Source of the DNA: Deltaproteobacteria bacterium
GTDB taxonomy: Bacteria; Myxococcota_C; UBA6777
DNA length: 64,000 nt
Assembly (NCBI GenBank): GCA_002731275.1
Contig: PCBK01000003.1
Location: forward strand, 100,585 to 164,584
Direction: 5' to 3'
The notes beneath the pieces were generated by a model, which was given only the letters and a program-made list of their open reading frames with translations, was not told where the DNA came from and searched no databases. The translations under genes and the position numbers were made by a program. This document shows positions 42,415 to 50,503 of this stretch, one piece after another (position 1 is the stretch's first letter; the number at the start of each line of letters is the position of its first letter).

Positions 42415-43221
42415 ATGACACATACCTCCCCACTTCATCAGCTTACGACGCATCATTTGAAGTCGCTACAAAGTGCTCTTCAAGAGAATCGATTGACCCC
42501 ACCTTTTACAAAAGAAGCCTTAGAGCAATACGTTCCTATCGCAGACAAGACGCTCATCACTCAAGAAATGAATATGTGCTACACGCTCGAAGGTGGAAGC
42601 CAATTATTAATTTATATTCTGGGTGTGTTGATAGAAGAAAAGAGACGACAACAACGATTAGAAGACCGGCTAGAGCTTGTGTGGACCGGACCAGAGGAGT
42701 GGGGCTCAACAGCAAGAGACACAGCGGTAATCGTTCGTGAGCTTTTTGAACGGGCCCAGAAATCAGTTTTGATCTCGACATATTCTTTGGACAAGGCGTC
42801 CAACATGAAGACGATCTTTGGTGACTTGGCAACACGTATGGAGAAAGAGGGAGCTTTGCAAGTAAAGTTGTTTCTCAACATAAAGCGGGATCTACGAAAG
42901 AAACAAACACGCAGATCAGTAGAGCACCTGTTTGCGCAAAACTTTCGAAAATTGTGGCCAGGGAGTCGGTTTCCCGAAGTATACTTTGACCCCAGATCAC
43001 TTGACGAAAATTGGGATCAGCGCTCGTGTTTACACGCTAAAAATATCATTGTGGATGATCGATGGATGTTTGTCACCTCAGCCAACTTTAGTGAGGCAGC
43101 TCACAAACGTAACATTGAAGCTGGTATTTTGATGGAAGACACAAGGAGAGCCAAAGAATTACGTCGTCAATTTGAGTCTCTGGTGGACTCCTCTTGCTTG
43201 CTCCCTCTGAAATTATCTTGA
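42415..43221 (+). CDS. drmC: DISARM phospholipase-D-fold protein DrmC
   Basis: A 268-residue PLD-superfamily protein. The C-terminal HKD motif is HAKNIIVDD (His207, Lys209, Asp214), followed by TSANFSEAAHKRNIEAG as in active PLD enzymes. The N-terminal half has the degenerate partner strand VLISTYSLD. This is the DrmC subunit, which is often dispensable in tested DISARM systems. It starts 156 bases after drmB; GGAG lies 12 bases before the ATG, which is far. It completes the class 1 gene order. Confidence 0.88.
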   Translation: MTHTSPLHQLTTHHLKSLQSALQENRLTPPFTKEALEQYVPIADKTLITQEMNMCYTLEGGSQLLIYILGVLIEEKRRQQRLEDRLELVWTGPEEWGSTARDTAVIVRELFERAQKSVLISTYSLDKASNMKTIFGDLATRMEKEGALQVKLFLNIKRDLRKKQTRRSVEHLFAQNFRKLWPGSRFPEVYFDPRSLDENWDQRSCLHAKNIIVDDRWMFVTSANFSEAAHKRNIEAGILMEDTRRAKELRRQFESLVDSSCLLPLKLS

Positions 43222-43248
43222 TGCTTTGTGGAAGGTTCCACCATCAAG
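43217..43248 (+). terminator. Bulged hairpin at the end of drmC
   Basis: Outer arms CTTGATG and CATCAAG and inner arms GTGGAA and TTCCAC enclose a CTTT bulge and a GG loop. CATTTTG follows, so the T-run is short. It overlaps the drmC stop codon and could end the DISARM transcript. Confidence 0.35.
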
Positions 43249-43280
43249 CATTTTGACTTACCACCCCAAGGAGAGAAGAC

Positions 43281-43964
43281 ATGATACGCAAAGCACTTTT
43301 TGCCCTGATGGGATTGTTGTTGTGTTTTGGAGTTGCAAACCTACAAGCCCAAACAAGCCGCCCAGCATCTTGGTTACCAAAGATCGAGTTTCAAAAACTC
43401 CCACAATTTTCAAAAATCACAGAGAAAAAAGCACAAGAAATGTACACCTACCTGAGTAACCAGCCATGCTTCCCGATCAACAAAATCATTCCATCCGAAC
43501 ATTGTGTTGCAAGAGCCCATGCGATGTGGGGACTCCTTCACCAAAAGAAGATCTACAGCGAAAAGATCTGGGCGTTACCAAAAAAAGATTGCCCAGAGAA
43601 AAAAAAGCGTATCTGGATCAAATACAAGGGAAAAAAGTACGCATGGTGCAATCACGTCGCAATCGTCGTCCACACAGAGAAAGGTAGGAGAGTCATTGAT
43701 CCTGCGAGTGGTCCAAAAGCTGTCACAGTCGCTCAATGGAAGAAGAACATTCACCTCCAAGACGATGTGTTCAAAGTAAGATTTTTGCCGGGATATCGGT
43801 ACTGTAATCCTCTTGAGCGACAAAAGCATTTTGAGACAAAAGCTACTCCTTTTGCCAACTGTCCTTTCCGAGATGATGCCTTTGAAAAAACAAAGTCAGA
43901 GCTGATTTTACAACGCGAAGAAGCCAAGCTCGAAACACCACAACTCGCCAAAGCCTGCCAATAA
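43281..43964 (+). CDS. Secreted protein-glutaminase-like (papain/transglutaminase-fold) enzyme
   Basis: A 227-residue exported protein. A clear signal peptide (ALFALMGLLLCFGVANLQA) is cut after AQA. The mature part has Cys75 in EHCVARAHAMW, His125 in WCNHVAIVV and Asp140 in VIDPASGP, the Cys-His-Asp order of protein-glutaminases and transglutaminase-like folds. The C-A-R-A-H start of the helix and the strand N-H-V-A are the best marks. Such enzymes deamidate glutamine in proteins. Two more Cys pairs suggest disulphides. AGGAGA lies before the ATG. It follows drmC by 59 bases on the same strand but is exported, so it is probably not a DISARM part. Confidence 0.65.
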   Translation: MIRKALFALMGLLLCFGVANLQAQTSRPASWLPKIEFQKLPQFSKITEKKAQEMYTYLSNQPCFPINKIIPSEHCVARAHAMWGLLHQKKIYSEKIWALPKKDCPEKKKRIWIKYKGKKYAWCNHVAIVVHTEKGRRVIDPASGPKAVTVAQWKKNIHLQDDVFKVRFLPGYRYCNPLERQKHFETKATPFANCPFRDDAFEKTKSELILQREEAKLETPQLAKACQ

Positions 43965-44019
43965 GTCAACAGAGAACCCCTACCAAATAACCCCAACAAA
44001 AAACGACCCCACACAAACA

Positions 44020-45300
44020 TTATCCGTTCACATCAGGTCGTTTGACGAAACGCTTGTGAAGCCACCACGCGACCAAACCAAACGCAAATGTCGCGAGACT
44101 CGCATACGCCTGCTGAGGTTTGATCCACGCCATCCAACCTGCCATCCCAAAGGTCGTCAACACAAACACCAACGGGACAAGCAGGTACAAGGGACGCTTG
44201 GGACGAAAGCGCCCCTTCTTCCATTCCCACAACAACGCCAGCGCCGTCAACGCAGTACACAAACTCAACGTCAAACCGATATACCCAAGCAATGACGACA
44301 ACGTCGACGCAAAAAACACCATCAACGCCAACACCCCCTGAATCATCACCGCGTTATAAGGTGTGTCCCCTCCCTTCGTCAGGAACTTTGGAAACACACC
44401 GTCCTCTGCCATCTTCGCGATCACACGAGGTCCAGCCATCATCATCGATGAGATCGACGTCCCTAACGCCAACGCGACGACCAAAGACAACGCCCAGGCC
44501 AACTTGCTGCCACCAATCGCCTTCGCCGCAGCCATCCCAATATCAGGACGCCCCGATAACAATGACATCGGTCCTGCGTACACAAAGACTGTGTTCAAGA
44601 TGATGTAGAACACACCGACCAACGCGACGGCGATCAAACCCCTCCGCACCCAGGCGCTCGCATCACCATCTTGCTCTCCAGCCAAATAAATCGCCGCATT
44701 CCAGCCAGAATACGAAAACGAAATCCACATCAATGTTGGACCAAATTGCGCCCACTTCGTCTCTGCCACAAACGTCGTCGAGACACTCGGTGAGATGGAA
44801 CCCACTCCCATCAACACAAACCCCACGAGCAACAACAACTTCAAGACCACAGCGCTCGTCTGTAGGACCGCACCAGCGTCCCGTTTGATACCATGAAGCG
44901 CCACACTCACAAGAATGAATAACGCACCAATCCACAACGAACCCGAACGCTGAAGATACGCTTCAAGTCCGTGCGCGGCTGCCGCAATCGGTGCCGTAAA
45001 GCCAGCGAGGATCGAGAGCCAACCAGCCGTATATCCCAAAGAGGGATGCAGAGAACGCCCTAATAAGACGTACTCACCGCCTGATTCGGGGTATAATCCA
45101 GCCATCCATCCATAACACACAGCGCCCAATCCAGCGTACAACGCGCCGCAAATCCAAGCCAACACAACGGCCTCTCTCGTCCCCAACGCCGCCAACGAAA
45201 ATCCAGAGGTTGTGAATACACCCGTGCCGATCATACTCGCGATGATCAATGCACTCAAATGAAGATCACTCAAACCACGTCCTGATGGTTTTGATGTCAT
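44020..45300 (-). CDS. APC-superfamily amino-acid permease
   Basis: A 426-residue inner-membrane transporter with about 12 helices. The first helix carries the APC unwound loop, IIASMIGTGVFTTSGFSLA (G-T-G-V-F). The helix-3 region GLGAVCYGWMAGLYPESGGEY matches the LAT/AAT type. It exchanges or imports amino acids or polyamines by proton or antiport. The ATG at 45300 is chosen because the protein's conserved part starts soon after it and AGAGAG precedes it; longer readings are not needed. It converges with the glutaminase-like gene, only 55 bases away, with no clear terminator. Confidence 0.85.
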   Translation of the reverse strand: MTSKPSGRGLSDLHLSALIIASMIGTGVFTTSGFSLAALGTREAVVLAWICGALYAGLGAVCYGWMAGLYPESGGEYVLLGRSLHPSLGYTAGWLSILAGFTAPIAAAAHGLEAYLQRSGSLWIGALFILVSVALHGIKRDAGAVLQTSAVVLKLLLLVGFVLMGVGSISPSVSTTFVAETKWAQFGPTLMWISFSYSGWNAAIYLAGEQDGDASAWVRRGLIAVALVGVFYIILNTVFVYAGPMSLLSGRPDIGMAAAKAIGGSKLAWALSLVVALALGTSISSMMMAGPRVIAKMAEDGVFPKFLTKGGDTPYNAVMIQGVLALMVFFASTLSSLLGYIGLTLSLCTALTALALLWEWKKGRFRPKRPLYLLVPLVFVLTTFGMAGWMAWIKPQQAYASLATFAFGLVAWWLHKRFVKRPDVNG

Positions 45301-45527
45301 ATGCTCTCTCTTCCTTCTGTCAAAATCTTCCAAATCAAACGGACACAATGTACCGGGTTCGGCCCAAACAAGAAAGCCCAACAAAGTGTGAACGCTCTCC
45401 ATCACCCCTCACACTTGATATGTGTAAGGCTAGAAAACTATGACAACAGAGCCTCCATCGAGTCCGGTGGATGTACAAAAACATCTCCAGCATGTGATGG
45501 ATAGGCTTATCCAAAAGGAGACATTCC

Positions 45528-45893
45528 ATGCAAGTGTATCTCTCAAACACCACTCGTGTATCTTTTCTTCTCATCATCGGATGGTTCCTCGTATCCCTCG
45601 TTGCCTGCGGAATGCCAGCACCATCGACAAACTCACAATCTCTGACCATCTCCAAAACCAGCACCAAAACGGTCAGCACCACAGACACACAAGACAAAGC
45701 CGACACAAACGACCAAAACACCGAACCAGGCGATATTGGTGATGACACCAACCGCACATGGTGTAACTGCAATGGCATGACCGGAAATGGCGGGAATTAC
45801 GAATCATGTGCAGGCAATCTCAACAACGCAGGCTGTAATACATGCTGCCAAAACCTCGGCTGGTCAGGTGGTCAACGCAAACATCAAATGTGA
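45528..45893 (+). CDS. Small cysteine-rich lipoprotein
   Basis: A 121-residue lipoprotein with a signal peptide ending in SLVAC (Cys27). A Thr/Ser/Asp-rich linker follows, then a compact C-terminal module with seven Cys in about 30 residues (WCNCNG, YESCAGN, GCNTCCQN) that suggests a metal site or disulphide knot. AAAGGAGA lies ten bases before the ATG. It lies just before the gene-free repeat region. Function unknown. Confidence 0.6.
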   Translation: MQVYLSNTTRVSFLLIIGWFLVSLVACGMPAPSTNSQSLTISKTSTKTVSTTDTQDKADTNDQNTEPGDIGDDTNRTWCNCNGMTGNGGNYESCAGNLNNAGCNTCCQNLGWSGGQRKHQM

Positions 45894-46156
45894 CAACCCC
45901 TCTTAGTCGAAATCTGCTCCGGCAGACATTGCACCAACATACGCCTCGACAAACCTCATCCCCAACCCTTCTCCCAAGGCTGGAGAAGGGGGGATCAAAC
46001 CGTCTACACGGGGGATACTCGAATGTTGTTCCGGCGGACGTTGCACTTGTGTCTCCGCAAACTCCCCCGACTCCACTCTACAATCCCCTTCTTGCAGGCG
46101 GATATAGCAAGCCATATCCTTGGATTCCCTTCTACTCGCCTACTTGCAGTGGGTTT

Positions 46157-46377
46157 TTTGCGTCTTCACTTGCAATCATCCGCCTCAACAAACTCTCCAC
46201 CCTGTCGCTTCGCGACTTCCCTCCTCTCAACCCTTTCGAGAGGAGGGACAAACCAACCGACATATACGAAGATTGAGGTCGGACACAAGGCCCGACCCTA
46301 CTGAGATTCATCCGATATACACGGATTTTTCGTTTATATCGCGACATCTCGTTTGATATGCATCGCTCCCCTTGCCG
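46157..46377. repeat. Two-hairpin direct repeat, copy 1
   Basis: It contains hairpin 1 (GTCGC-TTC-GCGAC, 46204-46216), hairpin 2 (CCCTCCTCTC and GAGAGGAGGG, 46219-46247) and a shared 3' block starting at 46313. An extra 60 bases separate the two blocks compared with copy 2. Confidence 0.75.
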
Positions 46378-46462
46378 ACAGGAGCGAAGCGAAAGTCCCG
46401 TAGGGGGAGCTGGACGAGCGATAGCTCGGACTGAGGGGGTTATTCCTTCTTCGTCGGGCTTA

Positions 46463-46627
46463 TTTGCGTCTTCACTTGCAATCGTCCGCCTCAACAAACT
46501 CTCCACCCTGAGCCTCCGGCTCTTCCCTCCTCTCAAGCCTTTCGAGAGGAGGGACCAATTACCCGATATACACGGAATATTCGTTTATATCACGACATCT
46601 CGTTTGATATGCATCGCTCCCCTTGCC
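46463..46627. repeat. Two-hairpin direct repeat, copy 2
   Basis: Same layout as copy 1. Hairpin 1 is GAGCC-TCC-GGCTC (46510-46522): all three inner pairs differ from copy 1 yet stay complementary. Hairpin 2 arms (46525-46553) are unchanged. Confidence 0.75.
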
Positions 46628-46650
46628 AACGAAGTGTGTTTGTGCGCTGA

Positions 46651-46671
46651 GGTGGGACTTTGAGTCCCACC
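46651..46671. repeat. Short palindrome
   Basis: Arms GGTGGGACT and AGTCCCACC around TTG. Confidence 0.7.
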
Positions 46672-46721
46672 GCAATTCAAATCAATGCGAAGCCATCAAG
46701 GCGAGCGTACGCTCTCTATAG

Positions 46722-46741
46722 CACCGGGTTTTAACCCGGTG
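46722..46741. repeat. Short palindrome
   Basis: Arms CACCGGGTT and AACCCGGTG around TT; its right half opens the first 131-base unit. Confidence 0.7.
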
Positions 46742-46857
46742 ATACCAACCAAACAATTCCCTCTATCCAACCATCCATGTTTCCGCTCTCGAAACATACG
46801 CTAGGAGAACACGCCCAAAGGATACGAATAAAATCATACATGTATGGATATTCGGAG
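46727..46857. repeat. 131-base tandem unit, copy 1
   Basis: Starts GGTTTTAACCCGGT and ends near ATATTCGGA. Copy 2 follows after 19 bases with only a few differences; the period is 150 bases. Confidence 0.8.
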
Positions 46858-46876
46858 ACGAATGGCTGTCCACCCA

Positions 46877-47007
46877 GGTTTTAACCCGGTGATACCAACC
46901 AAACAATTCCCTCTATTCAATGATCCATGTTTCCGCTCTCGAAACATACGCTAGGAGAACACGCCCAAAGGATACGAATAAAATCATACATGTATGGACA
47001 TTCGGAC
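46877..47007. repeat. 131-base tandem unit, copy 2
   Basis: Near-identical to copy 1. A third partial boundary (ACGAATGGC then CACCCAGGTT, 47042-47063) shows the unit once continued further. Confidence 0.8.
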
Positions 47008-47055
47008 ACCAACAAACCCATGAACGCACGGATATTGGGATACGAATGGCCCCCA

Positions 47056-47073
47056 CCCAGGTTAAAACCTGGG
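47056..47073. repeat. Short palindrome
   Basis: Arms CCCAGGTT and AACCTGGG around AA. Confidence 0.7.
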
Positions 47074-47089
47074 CCTATAGATAACGTAC

Positions 47090-47108
47090 GCGATGCTTCC
47101 AGCATCGC
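47090..47108. repeat. Short palindrome
   Basis: Arms GCGATGCT and AGCATCGC around TCC. Confidence 0.7.
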
Positions 47109-47121
47109 ATCGTTCGGAATG

Positions 47122-47143
47122 AGGCAGGTCTAAAGACCTGCCT
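47122..47143. repeat. Short palindrome
   Basis: Arms AGGCAGGTC and GACCTGCCT around TAAA, 44 bases before the end of the kinase gene. Confidence 0.7.
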
Positions 47144-47186
47144 TCAAAAACAGCCAAACCATCTACACGGTATACATCGCCCCCTT

Positions 47187-48107
47187 CTATGAGCCCCTCA
47201 CATAATCTGCGAAGTCATACACACAGGCCACACCATCGCGCTGTTGTAACGCACGAAGTCTCATATACACCTCACGCATACACGAGACCCTCTCAGAAGG
47301 TACCTTTCTCAACATCTGCGCAAGCAACGCCCGCACATCCTCAGAGACACCTTCGAGAACAGGTTCATCATCACTCGTAATCTTCTTGAGCAGCTCCGCA
47401 GGAGCCTCCGCCTCAAAAGGTCGCCGTCCAGTCAAACACTCGTATAACACAACCCCCAAACCAAACTGATCGCTCTGTGGTGAGAGCGTCTCGCCAGTGA
47501 TCTGTTCAGGGGACATATAGGCCATCGTCCCCTTACGAAAACGCCCCCAAGTCACATCCGATAACTTGGTGGCTTTCATCAACCCAAAGTCCGCGAGCTT
47601 CACCTCTCCTTCGTGAGAAAGCAAGATATTGGATGGACTGATATCCCGATGAATCAACCCCATCTTTCGGCCATCACGATCACACGCTCGATGCATATAA
47701 TCCAGCGCCAACGCGATCTCCGATGCAATCATCAAGGCAAAGGGAGCTGGAAATGGACCCTTCTGTAAAGACCGCTTGAGATCACAACCCGCGACATACT
47801 CCATACAAAGGTAATACATCCCCTGCTCTACACCAAGATCGTAGATCTGCACCAAGTTACGGTGAGACAATTGCGCGCCCAAACGCGCCTCTTCGATCAA
47901 TGAACGAGTCAAATGCTCATCCATAGATTGCGAAAAAGGCAACGTCTTCAGCGCAAACTCCTTGGCAAAACCACTCGCACCGTACCGCGTCGCCAAAAAA
48001 ACCTCGGACATCCCACCACGACCAAGCAAACGCAGCAAACGATAAGGCCCCAAACTCTTCGGCATATATCCAATGTTCTCGGTATCCAACGGCTCCTCCC
48101 TTGTCAT
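47187..48107 (-). CDS. Soluble Ser/Thr protein kinase (Hanks type)
   Basis: A 306-residue eukaryote-like kinase with no transmembrane or sensor domain. The glycine loop is LLGRGGMSEVFLA, the catalytic lysine is in FALKTL, the catalytic loop is LIHRDISPSNIL (HRD with Asn) and the metal loop is LADFGLM. The APE-equivalent is YMSPEQ and the later SDQFGLGVVLYECLTG matches subdomain IX. So it is a complete, probably active kinase. Two ATGs fit, at 48122 and 48107, each with a purine-rich site. It is divergent from the FHA/sigma-54 activator gene across about 60 bases, and FHA domains bind phosphothreonine, so a kinase-to-activator pathway is likely. Confidence 0.9.
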   Translation of the reverse strand: MTREEPLDTENIGYMPKSLGPYRLLRLLGRGGMSEVFLATRYGASGFAKEFALKTLPFSQSMDEHLTRSLIEEARLGAQLSHRNLVQIYDLGVEQGMYYLCMEYVAGCDLKRSLQKGPFPAPFALMIASEIALALDYMHRACDRDGRKMGLIHRDISPSNILLSHEGEVKLADFGLMKATKLSDVTWGRFRKGTMAYMSPEQITGETLSPQSDQFGLGVVLYECLTGRRPFEAEAPAELLKKITSDDEPVLEGVSEDVRALLAQMLRKVPSERVSCMREVYMRLRALQQRDGVACVYDFADYVRGS

Positions 48108-48169
48108 CTGTACCCTTTCCATCCTATCCTTCCTCAAAGCAATCCATCAAGCCCCGGAGTAAGAACACC

Positions 48170-49498
48170 ATGTCAGGAACCAAGAGCATCACCATCGCAA
48201 CGGCCCACAGTGAATGGCTCAACAAAGGCCCCGCACGCTGCCAATTGCTCGTCCTCGAAGGTCCTGACCAAGGGAAAGCCATCCCCATTCAAGAACACCC
48301 TATCCTCCTTGGAACAGCCGAAGACTGCGACCTCATCCTCACAGATGAGCGCGTCTCCAGACACCACCTGCGTATCCAACGCGATGAGATGTGGTTCATC
48401 GCCACTGACCTTGAGAGCCGTAACGGCACACTCTTCGAAGGCGCACAGATCAAAGAATCCAGACTCCGCCCAGGTGCCACACTCAAACTGGGCCACACCT
48501 TCGTCCGTATCCAACCCCAACCACAAGAACTCTCCATCACACCAAGCCAATCGCGATCATTTGGCGATCTGGTCGCCGAATCCTTTACGATGAGAGAGGT
48601 CTTTGCCGCACTCGAACTCGTCTCCCTCTCCGATGTCACCGTCCTCCTCGAAGGAGAAACAGGTACAGGCAAGGAGATCGCCGCGCGCTCCATCCACGAA
48701 GCCAGCGACAGACACAAAGGACCATTCGTCGCGATAGACTGCGGCGCCCTCCCACCCACACTCCTTGAGAGCGAATTCTTTGGACATGTCAAAGGAGCCT
48801 TCACTGGTGCCGAATCCCAACGCGCAGGCGCCTTCTTACGCGCACAAGGTGGGACGCTCTTTCTCGATGAACTCGACCATATCCCCCCCGCCGCCCAAGC
48901 CCGACTCCTCCGCGCCATCGAAGAGCGACGCATCAGGCCTGTTGGCGCAGACAAAGAACACGACATCGACGTGCGGATCATCGCCGCTTCACAGATCGAC
49001 CTCGACACACACATCGCCGAAGGTACCTTCCGCCCCGATCTCTATTACAGACTCTCCGTCGTCCGGATCAAACTCCCCCCCCTTCGAGAACGACGTGAGG
49101 ATATCGCCCCTATCACACGCGCCCTCCTCAAACGACGTGGCATCCCCACAGACCCCACCCCCTATCATCTACTCGACAAGTTGATGGCCCACGACTGGCC
49201 CGGTAATGTCCGCGAGTTGCGCAATGTCATCGAACGCTCCATCGCCCTCTCTCCACACGCCAAACACTTCGCCGACCTGCACATCCATATGCACCCCATC
49301 ACACACAACCAATCGATGAATATCCGCACAGACCTGCCTTATAGCGAAGCCAAACAACAACTCATTCAGCAATTTGAGTGTGCCTACCTCAAAGACGCAT
49401 ATGCACGACACGATGGCAACTTGTCTGCCATTTCACGAGACATCCAACTCGATCGCAAACACCTTCGCAATCTACTCAAAAAACACGATCTCATTTGA
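48170..49498 (+). CDS. FHA-domain sigma-54-dependent transcriptional activator
   Basis: A 442-residue enhancer-binding protein. Residues about 22-115 form an FHA domain (ILLGTAEDCDLIL, then VSRHHLRI and ESRNGTLFEG). Residues about 137-370 form the sigma-54 activating AAA domain: Walker A GETGTGKE, the sigma-54 contact loop GAFTGA, Walker B GTLFLDELD and RLSVVRIKLPPLRERR. The C-terminus has a Fis-type helix-turn-helix (GNLSAISRDIQLDRKHLRNL). The FHA domain replaces the usual receiver, so control should be by threonine phosphorylation rather than a two-component relay; this layout is common in myxobacteria. GGAG lies ten bases before the ATG. Confidence 0.92.
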   Translation: MSGTKSITIATAHSEWLNKGPARCQLLVLEGPDQGKAIPIQEHPILLGTAEDCDLILTDERVSRHHLRIQRDEMWFIATDLESRNGTLFEGAQIKESRLRPGATLKLGHTFVRIQPQPQELSITPSQSRSFGDLVAESFTMREVFAALELVSLSDVTVLLEGETGTGKEIAARSIHEASDRHKGPFVAIDCGALPPTLLESEFFGHVKGAFTGAESQRAGAFLRAQGGTLFLDELDHIPPAAQARLLRAIEERRIRPVGADKEHDIDVRIIAASQIDLDTHIAEGTFRPDLYYRLSVVRIKLPPLRERREDIAPITRALLKRRGIPTDPTPYHLLDKLMAHDWPGNVRELRNVIERSIALSPHAKHFADLHIHMHPITHNQSMNIRTDLPYSEAKQQLIQQFECAYLKDAYARHDGNLSAISRDIQLDRKHLRNLLKKHDLI

Positions 49499-49531
49499 TA
49501 ATGGTAGTCTCCGCCGCTTGATGCACAACCA

Positions 49532-50293
49532 TCACAACAACACATCAAGAACAATCGCAGTGATATTGTCGTTTCCACCGTTGTTATATGCGGTCTTGAT
49601 CATCGCCTCACAGGTTTGCTTTGCGTTCCCAATCGTCATCAACCTCTGAAGCTCGTCATCGGAGACAGGACCGGTTAATCCATCCGAACAAATCAAAAAA
49701 CGATCGCCTGGTTCGAGTGTCACCGTCGAGAGCGTTGGGGTCAGCTCAATCTCCATCCCGAGCGCTTGTGTGATGACATTCCCATGCTTAAAGGCTTTCA
49801 GTGGGGGCACAGTCATCCCTGTCGCCTTGAGCTGTTCGTACAACGAATGATCAACAGTCAATTGAGAGAGGCGCTGTTTGCGGTAGAGATACACACGACT
49901 GTCGCCAACATGGACGATGAGCGCCTTGGCCGTGTCCTTCTTCTGATGTTCGAGGAGTATCATCGCGAGCGTCGTCCCCATAGAACGAAGCGCGCCTTCC
50001 TTTTGGAGCTTGATGGTTTGGTGTGCGAGCCGCGTCGCCGCATCTCCCATATTCTCCAGGAAAGTCCGATCCTTTTTGAGCGCGTATGGCCATGTCACCT
50101 CATGATCTTCGGCGTTCTGGCGAAAAAATCCATGAATCGTCGACAAAGCAAGCTGACTTGCGATCTCTCCCCCTTCATATCCACCCATCCCGTCGGCGAC
50201 GGCATACAAACCGAGCCTGTCCGATGTGCAAAAAGCGTCTTCGTTGTTGCGTCGTCTGCCGATATGTGTCCCAGCGTAAGCGTCAATCTTCAT
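49532..50293 (-). CDS. PP2C-family Ser/Thr protein phosphatase
   Basis: A 253-residue metal-dependent phosphatase. It has the motifs RRRNNEDAF, VADGMGGYEGGE, HVGDSRVYLYR, ICSDGLTGPVSDDE and NGGNDNITAIVLD, which together hold the metal-binding Asp residues of bacterial PP2C (Stp-like). It would reverse phosphorylation by the kinase encoded two genes away, switching off the FHA activator. AGGAGG lies seven bases before the ATG. It converges with the activator gene at 33 bases and is divergent from the propeller-like gene. Confidence 0.92.
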   Translation of the reverse strand: MKIDAYAGTHIGRRRNNEDAFCTSDRLGLYAVADGMGGYEGGEIASQLALSTIHGFFRQNAEDHEVTWPYALKKDRTFLENMGDAATRLAHQTIKLQKEGALRSMGTTLAMILLEHQKKDTAKALIVHVGDSRVYLYRKQRLSQLTVDHSLYEQLKATGMTVPPLKAFKHGNVITQALGMEIELTPTLSTVTLEPGDRFLICSDGLTGPVSDDELQRLMTIGNAKQTCEAMIKTAYNNGGNDNITAIVLDVLL

Positions 50294-50503
50294 GATATAC
50301 CTCCTGTGTGTTGAGGCCACACCAATGCGAGAAGTATGCCACCTGTAAACCCTTGAAATCCGGTATACCGGCTGATGTCACGACACCCCATCGACTGTTT
50401 TGCACCCAACTTTCCATGGGGTCTGTACACCCCACCCCTTGTCGGTGTGTGTGAAACGGAATATCTTCCGGGTGCGTTTGCACACAACAGAGAAAGGAAG
50501 AGT

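Larger units (their letters stand above)
45894..47186. repeat. Gene-free palindrome and repeat cluster
   Basis: About 1.3 kb without a supported gene. It contains a CCCTTCTCC/GGAGAAGGG hairpin (45966-45990), two copies of a two-hairpin repeat (46157-46377 and 46463-46627), a hairpin CGAGC-GATA-GCTCG (46415-46428), two tandem copies of a 131-base unit (46727-46857 and 46877-47007) and at least five short palindromes with differing arms. All open frames here read across these repeats and lack ribosome-binding sites. Confidence 0.75.

Noticed and set aside
46000..47180. Small genes in the repeat cluster
   Set aside because: The open frames cross the palindromes and repeats, have no ribosome-binding sites and resemble no protein.
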